From contig JBGTBQ010000264.1 of the NCBI GenBank assembly GCA_041749275.1, forward strand, positions 1-38,205: DNA of 38,205 bases. Reading direction: 5' to 3'. Shown here piece after piece: positions 24,176 to 31,569 of the stretch. Position numbers and translations under genes: made by a program. The notes below the pieces were generated by a model. The model made no database searches. It saw nothing but the letters and a program-made list of their open reading frames with translations, and was not told the origin of the DNA. This stretch comes from JBGTBQ01 sp041749275 (lineage in GTDB: Bacteria; Acidobacteriota; Blastocatellia; Pyrinomonadales; Pyrinomonadaceae). Every line of letters begins with the position of its first letter. The first letter of the stretch is position 1.

Positions 24176-27100
24176 TTACTTGTCCGCCACGACGACCCCG
24201 CCCTTCTCTTCGAGCGCGGCCTGCGCGGCGGCGAGGCGCGCGATGGGGACGCGGAACGGCGAGCAACTCACGTAATCCAGACCGATCTCGTGGCAGAAGG
24301 CGATGGAGTTCGGCTCGCCGCCGTGCTCGCCGCAGATGCCGACCTTGAGGCCGGGTTTCGCCGCGCGCCCGCGCTCCGTGCCCATCCGCACCAACTCGCC
24401 CACGCCGTCGCGGTCTAAGACCTGAAACGGGTCTTCGGGCATCACCTTGTGCTCGACGTAGTAGGAGAGGAAGCGGCCCGAATCGTCGCGCGACAGACCG
24501 TAGGTCGTCTGCGTCAGGTCGTTCGTGCCGAACGAGAAGAAGTCGGCGTGCGCGGCGATCTTGTCGGCGGTCAAAGCCGCGCGCGGCAGTTCGATCATCG
24601 TGCCGACGGTGTAATCAATCGTCATCCCGTGCTCGCCCATCACTTGTCGCGCGACCTCGCGGATCAGTTGTTCCTGATGCCTTAGCTCCTCGGCGGTTGA
24701 GACGAGCGGCACCATGATTTCGGGTTTGATGTCCGTCCCCTCGCCCTGCACCTGACACGCGGCCTCGAAGATGGCGCGCGCCTGCATCCGCGTCACCTCC
24801 GGATAGACCAGACCGAGACGACAGCCGCGATGGCCGAGCATCGGGTTTGCCTCGCGCGTGCGCTCGACCTGATGCAGCAGACGCCGCTTGCCGTCAATCT
24901 CGTCGAGCAGCCGATCCATCTCCTGTATGCTCCCGGCGCGTTGCAGCTTCAGTTTCAACTCCGACAATTCGCCCAACAGGTCTTGCAGGTTCGGCAAAAA
25001 CTCGTGGAGCGGCGGGTCTAACAATCGAATCGTGACGGGCAACCCGTCCATCGCGCGGAAGATGCCGGCGAAGTCCTTGCGCTGAAGCGGCAGGAGTTTT
25101 TCGAGCGCCTTCTCGCGCGCGCCGACGCCATCGGCGAGGATCATCTCGCGCATCGCGGCGAGGCGCTCGTCGCCGAAGAACATGTGCTCGGTGCGACAGA
25201 GGCCGATGCCCTCGGCGCCGAAGTCGCGCGCGACCTGCGCGTCGTGCGGCGTGTCCGCGTTGGCGCGCACGCGCAGGCGGCGGAACTCGTCGGCCCACGT
25301 CATCAACTCGCGGAAGTCCGCGCCGAGCTTCGGCTGCACGGTCGGCACCTGTCCGAGAAAGACTCTGCCGGTCGAACCGTCCACGGTCAGCCACTCTCCT
25401 TTCGTCACGACCGTGCCGTTGACGTTCATCTGTTGCTGCCCGTAATCAATGTCGAGCGCGCCCGCGCCCGCGACGCAAGACTTGCCCATGCCGCGCGCGA
25501 CCACGGCGGCGTGGGAGTTTGAAACGAGCACCGGGGTCAGGCGGCTGGAGAAGACCACGAAGTTCTTGTCCAATTCGTTGTCCGCTTCCACCTCGAAGTT
25601 ATAAACGGTCGCCGGCTCCGGGTCGGCGACCTGCCTGACGCGGTACGAGCGCAGCGCGGAGTCGAGCAGGGCCTCTACTTCTCCGTGTGTCTCGCCGGGG
25701 CACAAGGGGAGCACGTCGCGGCGCAGCTTTTCGCCGTCGAACATGATGTTGCGCTTAAGCCCCGCACGCACGCGGCCCATGTAGTTGACTTCCTCGACGA
25801 TGTCATCGAACAGGGCCTTGACCGCGAAACACTTGGAGCCTTGCCGCCGCGGCGGGATTTCGGCCTTAATGCGCCACGTGCGGGTAAGAATCTCGTCTAC
25901 CTTCTCCGCAATCTGCACGAGATAAGCCTCACGATTGTTCGACACCTGCGGTACGATTCCCAAACGGAGACAGGCGACGACTAAACCCTCCAAATGCGAG
26001 GGCTTGTGCTGAGAGACGACGATCTGCAAGCGCACCTTGCTCGATTCCTCCGCGTAAGAACCGTCGCCGTCCACGTAGCCCGCCAAAAAATTGAGCAGCC
26101 CCTCGCGGTCGAGTGTCAGCGCCCAAGCGCTCAAGCGGTCACGAATCTCGGCCAGTCGCGCGGCGGGCGCGCGGCGGAATGAGACACGGTCTTCGACGCC
26201 GCCGCGAATCTCACGTCCCCTCAAGGTCGAGACCGTTTCGCGCGCGCGCACGTAAGTGAAAGGGACGCCGAAGCTGTTTTCAAATGAGCGCTCGACGGCG
26301 GCGATGAACTCCGCCTTTTCGGCGGTCGGCTTCTGGACGAAAAACACGGCCCCTTTGTTTCTCTTAACGCTGATGTGACCGTCCGAGAAGATGGCTCCCG
26401 CAAGGTAAGCAAAGTCCGGCGATGTGTCGGCCTCGCCGAGCGGGGGCACACGGTCAACGACCGTCACGAAGTCGCCATCCGCCAGCACCGCATCCAGACG
26501 CTTCTTGTTCAGCCTGCGATTCTCGATGGTGAGCATTTTATGATCCGGCGTCAGGCGCAGCAGATTTCGCTCCGCGTGGCCGGTTTGCGAAACAGCCACC
26601 GTAATCACTTCAGAAGGCTTGCGCCCGGCGGCGATGATGTGTCGCCACACCGGTTGGAGCGTGCGGCTGTCGAACGACAGAATGCGTAGACGCCCGCCGC
26701 GATCCAGCAGGTCAAAGACCGCCTCAGCCGTCAGCATCCCACGGTCGGTCAACACGCGCGTTTCGCCCGCGATACAGGTCATCCCCCCGCGCGCCGTCAC
26801 AATCGCCTGCGCGCCGACCATGCCGTGAAAGTCGTCGGGGCTGGTCTCCACACGGACGAGGATGACCTTCTCGCCATCGCGCGCAAGTTGCTCGGCCTCG
26901 TCCGGATCGAAGACAACCTGCCCCTGCGCCGCGCCGGGACTCGCCGGCAGGCCCGTCGCCAACACGGTCGCGTCCGCCTTCGGGTCAACGGTCGGGTGGA
27001 GAAGCTGGTCAACCTGTTCCGGCGAGACGCGGCGAAGCGCGGTCGCTTTGTCAATCACGCCCTCGCGCACCATGTCCACGGCGACGCGCACCGCCGCCGC

Positions 27101-28144
27101 GCCGGTGCGCTTGCCCGTCCGGGTCTGAAGCATCCACAGCCGCCCGCGCTCGATGGTGAACTCCACGTCCTGTAGGTCGCGGTAGTGACGCTCTAACAGC
27201 TCGGCGATTGACTTGAACTGCTCGTAGACTTCCGGCAGTTCTCCCTTCAACTGGCTAATCGGGTTCGGCGTGCGGATGCCGGCGACCACGTCTTCGCCCT
27301 GCGCGTTGAGAAGGTATTCGCCATATAACTCTTTCGCGCCGGTCGAAGGATTGCGCGTGAAGGCGACGCCGGTGCCGCTCGACGCGCCCATGTTGCCGAA
27401 GACCATCGCCTGCACGTTGACGGCGGTGCCGAGCGTGTCGGGGATGCGGTTGACGCGGCGATAGTCCATGGCGCGGCGTCCCATCCACGAGTTGAAGACG
27501 GCGCCAATCGCTACTTTCAGTTGCTCGTAAGGGTCTTCGGGGATGGCGGTGCCGGACTGCTCGGCGAAGATGATCTGCTGTTCGGCGGCGATGATTTCGC
27601 GCAGTTGTTCGGGCGAGAGGTCCGTGTCGCGCCCGCCCTCGGTCTGCGCCTTGAAGCGCTCCATCACGCGCTCGAACTTTTCGTGCGCGACGCCCATCAC
27701 GATCTCGCCGAAGAGCGAGGCAAAGCGACGGTAAGCGTCCAAAGCGAATCTGAGGTCGCCGGTCTGCGCGGCGAGTCCCTGCACGGTCTGTTCGTTCAGA
27801 CCGAGGTTCAAGACCGTGTCCATCATCCCCGGCATCGAGAAAGGGGCGCCCGAACGCACCGAGACGAGCAGTGGATTTTGCGGGTCGCCGAAACGCTTGC
27901 CGGTCTTCTCTTCGACCTGACGCAGCCCCTCGACGACCTGCTCCCACATGCCTTCCGGAAAATTCTTGCCGCTCTCGTAAAAGGCGTTGCAGGCTTCGGT
28001 CGTGACGACGAGGCCGGGCGGCACCGGCAGCCCGGCGCGCGTCATCTCGCACAGCCCCGCGCCCTTGCCGCCGAGCAGGTTTTTATCGTCGCCGCTCCCT
28101 TCGTCGAAGAGATAGACCCATTTATGAGCGCTTGTCGGAGACAT
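24176..28144 (-). CDS. ppdK: pyruvate, phosphate dikinase interrupted by an intein
   Basis: PPDK interconverts pyruvate, ATP and phosphate with PEP, AMP and pyrophosphate. Residues 1-350 are the ATP-grasp domain (KNLLGGKGAGLCEMTRAGLP, SGAPFSMPGMMDT). The phosphohistidine domain begins around 390 (ATGLPASPGAAQGQVVF). The PEP/pyruvate TIM barrel occupies the C-terminal part and ends with GICGEHGGEPNS, catalytic Cys1271. The normal motif GGMTSHAAVVARGMGK is split after GGMT by residues 457-876, a 420-residue intein (separate entry); the phosphorylated His is residue 878. Without the intein the host protein is 902 residues, the usual PPDK size. An AAAGGAC Shine-Dalgarno precedes the ATG at 28144. 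Activity requires protein splicing. Confidence 0.96.
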   Translation of the reverse strand: MSPTSAHKWVYLFDEGSGDDKNLLGGKGAGLCEMTRAGLPVPPGLVVTTEACNAFYESGKNFPEGMWEQVVEGLRQVEEKTGKRFGDPQNPLLVSVRSGAPFSMPGMMDTVLNLGLNEQTVQGLAAQTGDLRFALDAYRRFASLFGEIVMGVAHEKFERVMERFKAQTEGGRDTDLSPEQLREIIAAEQQIIFAEQSGTAIPEDPYEQLKVAIGAVFNSWMGRRAMDYRRVNRIPDTLGTAVNVQAMVFGNMGASSGTGVAFTRNPSTGAKELYGEYLLNAQGEDVVAGIRTPNPISQLKGELPEVYEQFKSIAELLERHYRDLQDVEFTIERGRLWMLQTRTGKRTGAAAVRVAVDMVREGVIDKATALRRVSPEQVDQLLHPTVDPKADATVLATGLPASPGAAQGQVVFDPDEAEQLARDGEKVILVRVETSPDDFHGMVGAQAIVTARGGMTCIAGETRVLTDRGMLTAEAVFDLLDRGGRLRILSFDSRTLQPVWRHIIAAGRKPSEVITVAVSQTGHAERNLLRLTPDHKMLTIENRRLNKKRLDAVLADGDFVTVVDRVPPLGEADTSPDFAYLAGAIFSDGHISVKRNKGAVFFVQKPTAEKAEFIAAVERSFENSFGVPFTYVRARETVSTLRGREIRGGVEDRVSFRRAPAARLAEIRDRLSAWALTLDREGLLNFLAGYVDGDGSYAEESSKVRLQIVVSQHKPSHLEGLVVACLRLGIVPQVSNNREAYLVQIAEKVDEILTRTWRIKAEIPPRRQGSKCFAVKALFDDIVEEVNYMGRVRAGLKRNIMFDGEKLRRDVLPLCPGETHGEVEALLDSALRSYRVRQVADPEPATVYNFEVEADNELDKNFVVFSSRLTPVLVSNSHAAVVARGMGKSCVAGAGALDIDYGQQQMNVNGTVVTKGEWLTVDGSTGRVFLGQVPTVQPKLGADFRELMTWADEFRRLRVRANADTPHDAQVARDFGAEGIGLCRTEHMFFGDERLAAMREMILADGVGAREKALEKLLPLQRKDFAGIFRAMDGLPVTIRLLDPPLHEFLPNLQDLLGELSELKLKLQRAGSIQEMDRLLDEIDGKRRLLHQVERTREANPMLGHRGCRLGLVYPEVTRMQARAIFEAACQVQGEGTDIKPEIMVPLVSTAEELRHQEQLIREVARQVMGEHGMTIDYTVGTMIELPRAALTADKIAAHADFFSFGTNDLTQTTYGLSRDDSGRFLSYYVEHKVMPEDPFQVLDRDGVGELVRMGTERGRAAKPGLKVGICGEHGGEPNSIAFCHEIGLDYVSCSPFRVPIARLAAAQAALEEKGGVVVADK
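25517..26776 (-). mobile_element. LAGLIDADG intein in the PPDK phosphohistidine motif
   Basis: The element replaces the junction GGMT/SHAA. It begins with Cys (block A CIAGETRVLTDRG), has block B LLRLTPDHKML with the TxxH motif, and ends TPVLVSN, followed by Ser of the extein as the +1 nucleophile. It carries a dodecapeptide homing endonuclease with both motifs intact, LAGAIFSDG (intein residues 125-133) and LAGYVDGDG (231-239), each with its catalytic Asp. Block F reads NFEVEADNELDKNF, without the usual His, and the penultimate His of the C-terminus is Ser. Coordinates give exactly 1260 nt in frame. Inteins at active-site histidines of the related PEP synthase are known in archaea. Confidence 0.95.
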
Positions 28145-28270
28145 GATTAAGTCCTTTCGGTCGGTGTTGTTGAAACGATGAGGACGGCCTGTCCTCAGTT
28201 GTATCGCTTCGGCTGAAGACCCTTCATGCAGTGATGAGAGTTTGCACTCGCCGCCGCCCTTCGTGCAATA

Positions 28271-28389
28271 GCAGTGGTCAGTGATCGGCGGTCAGTGGAG
28301 ACTTTATTGTGGCGGCGTCAGCCATCTGCGCCGTGGACGCGGCGAGCCGCCAAGCAATCAAGCACGGACTACCGACCACTGACCACTGC
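28271..28389. repeat. palindromic repeat between PPDK and the UPF0016 gene
   Basis: GCAGTGGTCAGTG (28271-28283) is exactly complementary to 28377-28389, and the inner sequence (GGTCAGTGG near 28290) adds further degenerate pairing. It occupies most of the 247-nt gap between the 5' end of PPDK and the 3' end of the transporter gene. The right arm reaches almost to the transporter stop codon (28392), so it may end that transcript. Confidence 0.6.
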
Positions 28390-28391
28390 CG

Positions 28392-28673
28392 TCACATCTT
28401 GTCGAGCAGAATCAACACGCCGATGGTGATGAACATGACGGCGGCGGCGCGTTTGATCCAGACGAGCGGCAGGTAGTGGCCGAGCGTGCCGCCCACTATG
28501 ACGCCGAGGGCCGAGACGCATGTGAGAGCAAGCGCCGAGCCGAGAAAGACCGCGAGCGGCTTCTTCGAGTCCGCCGCCATCGTCATCGCCGCGAGCTGCG
28601 TCTTGTCGCCCATCTCCGCCAGAAAAATCGCGCCGAACGTCGTCAGAAACACACGCCAGTCCATGCCGTTCAT
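28392..28673 (-). CDS. half-size UPF0016/GDT1 (TMEM165) family cation transporter
   Basis: The 93-residue membrane protein has three hydrophobic helices. The family motif E-x-G-D-K-T sits in the first (AEMGDKTQ, Glu20 to Thr25), which lines the ion path. Members of this family export Mn2+ or exchange Ca2+/Mn2+ for protons. Most have two copies of the motif; half-size forms like this work as homo- or hetero-oligomers. No second half-size gene is visible nearby. It starts 14 nt downstream of the PhyH gene and is probably co-transcribed with it. The first of two nearby ATGs is used; AGGAAAG lies upstream. Confidence 0.88.
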   Translation of the reverse strand: MNGMDWRVFLTTFGAIFLAEMGDKTQLAAMTMAADSKKPLAVFLGSALALTCVSALGVIVGGTLGHYLPLVWIKRAAAVMFITIGVLILLDKM

Positions 28674-28687
28674 TCCTCTTTCCTGTT

Positions 28688-29620
28688 TCAGTTTCTCTCA
28701 TCGTGTGTGAACGCCACGCATTCATCAACGCGGCGTGGAAAGTTCACCGCCGCCGGGTCGAAGAGCAACGGGAAGAACCGCCCTTTCATCCGCCCGCCTT
28801 TCGGAATCGGGGGCACACCCGCGAGCAGCGGCTCGTCCGAGTTTGACCGCACGCCGTCGCGGAAAACGTTGATGACGGTCGCGCGTCGAGGCCGGTCGGT
28901 CGAGTTCGCGTAAGAGCCGTGAATCATGCGCGGGTGGTGGAAGGAAGCTTCACCCGCTTTCAGTTCGATGGCGACGGGCTGGAACATCTCTTTCTGCTCG
29001 TCGGTGAGGACGGTTTGAATCGCGTCCATGTCTCCGGCGAGGCCCGTGATAGGCAAGTCCGCCCAGCCGTGGCTGCCGGGCACGTAATACACGCAACCGT
29101 TCTCGCGCGTCGAATCGTCGAGGCCCGTCCAGCACGTCAGGTGCGCGAGCGGGGTCGTCCTCGTCCAGTAGGAATAGTCCTGATGCCACGCGACCACGCC
29201 GCCGTGGCGCACGGGTTTGCAAAAAAGCTGGTCGTGCCAGAAGCGCACCGCGCCGCCGAGAAGCTGTGACGCCGGCACGGTGAAGCGCGGATTCCATAAC
29301 AGGTCATGGAACCCTTCGGCGATACGCCACGCGCCGAGCGCATGAAAGAGGACGCGCGCCGGGTCTTGCGATTCGTTCGAGTGAAACTCGTAAAAGAGTT
29401 GATGAAGCGGGTGGCCCGGCTCCATCAATTCGGCCAACTCGCCGCGCAGGCGTTCGATTTGCCACGCGTCAAGCAAACGAATGCCGGCGAGGTAGCCATG
29501 CTCGTGGAAGAACTCGACCTGCTCGTCCGTCAGACAATAGCGCTCCCATTCGTCCGGCGACGCGGGCCGGGAGAAAAGGTCTGTGATAAATTCGTGGTAT
29601 CTGGAAAGGTCGCCGCGCAT
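28688..29620 (-). CDS. phytanoyl-CoA dioxygenase (PhyH) family protein
   Basis: This is an Fe(II)/2-oxoglutarate-dependent oxygenase. The metal triad is AWHQDYSYW (His146, Asp148) with a distal His in FHHPRMIHGSY (His234 likely), followed by the 2-oxoglutarate-binding Arg in STDRPRR. At 310 residues it is a full double-stranded beta-helix protein without a signal peptide. PhyH enzymes hydroxylate diverse small molecules or lipids; the substrate cannot be told. It is upstream of, and nearly abuts, the UPF0016 cation transporter gene, and is divergent from the small gene at 29785. Confidence 0.88.
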   Translation of the reverse strand: MRGDLSRYHEFITDLFSRPASPDEWERYCLTDEQVEFFHEHGYLAGIRLLDAWQIERLRGELAELMEPGHPLHQLFYEFHSNESQDPARVLFHALGAWRIAEGFHDLLWNPRFTVPASQLLGGAVRFWHDQLFCKPVRHGGVVAWHQDYSYWTRTTPLAHLTCWTGLDDSTRENGCVYYVPGSHGWADLPITGLAGDMDAIQTVLTDEQKEMFQPVAIELKAGEASFHHPRMIHGSYANSTDRPRRATVINVFRDGVRSNSDEPLLAGVPPIPKGGRMKGRFFPLLFDPAAVNFPRRVDECVAFTHDERN

Positions 29621-29714
29621 GTGAACCTGTGCGAAAAGGCGCTGTCATCGAAGCGGGGTCGGCCCGCCCTCGGTCTCCTTCGCGCCCCGCCCGGAGCGTC
29701 ACGTGGAATGCGTG

Positions 29715-29742
29715 TTGATAATACTCCAATCCCACGTATGAT
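29715..29742 (+). promoter_or_regulatory. candidate sigma-70 promoter
   Basis: TTGATA (29715-29720) and TATGAT (29737-29742) with a 16-nt spacer lie in the divergent region upstream of the gene at 29785. The expected transcript start is near 29749. Confidence 0.5.
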
Positions 29743-29784
29743 TCGCACGCGCGCCGCGGCGACGGCAAGCGGAGATTCGATTTT

Positions 29785-30129
29785 ATGGCGAACGAAGACC
29801 AATGGCTGATGCGCCTCGAAGGCGCTCTGTCCGCACACTTTTTCCAAGCGGACGGCAGCAGTCGCCCCGGCACGGATTGGGCGGTGTCGCTCCAGAGAGG
29901 CGGCGAGACTCATCACGTGATGGTGCGGGCCTACCTCGACGAAGGCATGACCAAACGCGCGCGTGCTGATACCGAGTATCAGGGCCAGACCGTGCTTGGT
30001 TATGTCAACGACTTGCTGGCCGGAGGGTGGACGCCCGAACAGGGTGGCGACCTCGTCATCACGATTCAGAATCCGACCGGCGAGCCGGCGGAGTTTGAAG
30101 AGAGCAGGCCGTGGTGGAAATTCTGGTGA
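29785..30129 (+). CDS. hypothetical protein, 114 aa
   Basis: A soluble small protein with no signal peptide or membrane helix. The sequence suggests a beta-rich N-terminal half (TDWAVSLQRGGETHHVMVRAY) and an aromatic C-terminus RPWWKFW. I do not recognise the family. A promoter candidate lies 43 nt upstream, and GGAG precedes the ATG at about 10 nt. Its stop codon overlaps the ATG of the remnant reading frame at 30129 (TGATG), which suggests that it was once translationally coupled to a decarboxylase gene. Confidence 0.7.
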   Translation: MANEDQWLMRLEGALSAHFFQADGSSRPGTDWAVSLQRGGETHHVMVRAYLDEGMTKRARADTEYQGQTVLGYVNDLLAGGWTPEQGGDLVITIQNPTGEPAEFEESRPWWKFW

Positions 30130-30269
30130 TGCTGGAAAAAGGCACCCTACGCATCTTACGCGCCGCGCTCGAACGGCTCGAAACTTGGTTCGACAAGCTG
30201 CTACCATTCGACATAAAGGTGCCGTACAACCCACACGCAGGCGATTTAGCTTTATCTAATAGACGTTAA
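30129..30269 (+). pseudogene. 5' remnant or duplicate of the PLP decarboxylase gene
   Basis: The 46-codon frame begins MLEKGTLRILRAALERLETW and then drifts into unrelated sequence before a TAA. The stretch 30145-30182 is identical, 38 of 38 nt, to 31595-31632 inside the decarboxylase gene (IDSLRILRAALERLEAG). After the identical block the two still align loosely at protein level (ETWFDKLLP versus EAGFERLPP). It overlaps the 3' end of the TonB-domain gene by 14 nt. It could also be a short functional peptide, but a broken copy is simpler. Confidence 0.6.
30145..30182 (+). repeat. 38-nt direct repeat, left copy
   Basis: Identical to 31595-31632. The two copies flank about 1.4 kb containing the complete TonB-C-domain gene on the opposite strand. 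Confidence 0.95.
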
Positions 30270-31521
30270 AGTTATATTCAAGGGTGACGGACTGCGAGAC
30301 GGGGCGACCATTTCTTTGGGCTGGTCGGAAACGTATCCGCTTCGCCGACTCTACTGTCCGCTCCGTGAGTCCGAAGGGTAGCCCTTGCATAATTTCTTCT
30401 ATTTCGACCGTGCCGTCGTATTTAAGGATTGCTCGCAATCTGACAGTTCCGCTAACAGCCTGTGCGCGCGCCTCCTCAGTGAATCCAGGGTCTGGTTTGG
30501 AAGTGATAACCGCCTTCACGGTGACCTCTGACAGTTTGAAGACGTGTTCGGGCGGATATTCGCGCCGCGCTTCTTCCAGCTTTAACTGGCGAGCGCGCTG
30601 CGCTTCTTCCAGCTTTAATTGGCGAGTGAGCGGATCTTCGAGCAGGATAGGCGATTTAGAAGAGGTGAACGCGAGCCGCCCTGAGCCGTCCTCTTCCGTT
30701 AGAGTTAGACTACCGTAGACTTCGCCAGTTCTGATGTCGTAGACCACAGCGGTGTCCGGCCTAAAGTAGATGTAATATTTAAAGTAATGCGCCTCCTCCG
30801 GATCAGTAATCGTTGCCGTGTCGGTATCGGTCTCTTCGCCTCCGAAGGGTGGAATGAGGTGGCCGGTGAGGGCAAGCCTGATACCAGAGTACATGACGCG
30901 CGCTGAGGAGGGAGTAGCTGGGAGCAACAAGCCGCGGTTAAGTTTACTAACTGAGCTGGCAGGCACGGCCAGCCGTAGTGACGTGTAGGCAGTGATGACA
31001 TACCTTTTCCCCACGCCGAAAGCGTTGCGGCTTACCGCCGACCCAATAGTTTTCTTGTCCCAGACAAGGAAAAACGAAGTGAAGTCGCTATATTGACGGC
31101 TCCAATCTCCAGCCATGTATACATCGGGGAAATAAACTGACTCAGGCTGCGTCTCAATGTGAAAAGCCCCATTGTCGGCGTCGTATTTGACCTTCGCATC
31201 TGGTATCAAGAATGTAAGCCGCGAGGAAACACCGGGGAGTTTAGAGACGATCTGTTCGACTCTCGATTCGTAATCCGGAGTTGTCTCAAACTGGCTCTTA
31301 CGTAGAGAAGCACGAACTCCTCTAACGCTGCCGAAGATACTTCCGGCATTATGCCCTATGTAACCGACAGGAAGCTTGGTCATTTGTGCTTCGGCTGCTT
31401 GAATTCTCACGGAAGAGGAGGGCGGCTTAATGGTATTTCTTTGCGCTTTCTTTCTCCCCTGCCCGGAGACGGACGTTAGCGCAAGCAAAAGCATCAAGGT
31501 GAGTAAGAGATAAATTGTCAT
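30256..31521 (-). CDS. secreted protein with C-terminal TonB-like domain
   Basis: The ATG at 31521 follows GAGGGA at 7 nt and starts a signal peptide (MTIYLLLTLMLLLALTSVSG); an upstream ATG at 31551 is less likely. The product has about 421 residues. The middle 300 residues are unrecognised and beta-rich. The last 90 (VITSKPDPGFTEEARAQ..., GTVRLRAILKYDGTVEIEEI, SAKRIRFRPA) are a TonB_C domain, the periplasmic piece that in TonB contacts outer-membrane transporters and that occurs in many acidobacterial exported proteins. Just before it, RQLKLEEA occurs twice with an 11-residue period. There is no TonB-type N-terminal anchor plus Pro-rich spacer. The gene is clearly less GC-rich than its neighbours, suggesting insertion. 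Confidence 0.83.
   Translation of the reverse strand: MTIYLLLTLMLLLALTSVSGQGRKKAQRNTIKPPSSSVRIQAAEAQMTKLPVGYIGHNAGSIFGSVRGVRASLRKSQFETTPDYESRVEQIVSKLPGVSSRLTFLIPDAKVKYDADNGAFHIETQPESVYFPDVYMAGDWSRQYSDFTSFFLVWDKKTIGSAVSRNAFGVGKRYVITAYTSLRLAVPASSVSKLNRGLLLPATPSSARVMYSGIRLALTGHLIPPFGGEETDTDTATITDPEEAHYFKYYIYFRPDTAVVYDIRTGEVYGSLTLTEEDGSGRLAFTSSKSPILLEDPLTRQLKLEEAQRARQLKLEEARREYPPEHVFKLSEVTVKAVITSKPDPGFTEEARAQAVSGTVRLRAILKYDGTVEIEEIMQGLPFGLTERTVESAKRIRFRPAQRNGRPVSQSVTLEYNFNVY
30568..30626. repeat. 33-nt tandem duplication in the TonB-domain gene
   Basis: The 26 nt at 30568-30593 recur at 30601-30626 with a single C/T difference, giving two RQLKLEEA units in a charged helical linker. Confidence 0.85.
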
Positions 31522-31569
31522 AAAATAATCCCTCAGAGCCGGTATTATCATAAAGCTAAGACGAATCTC

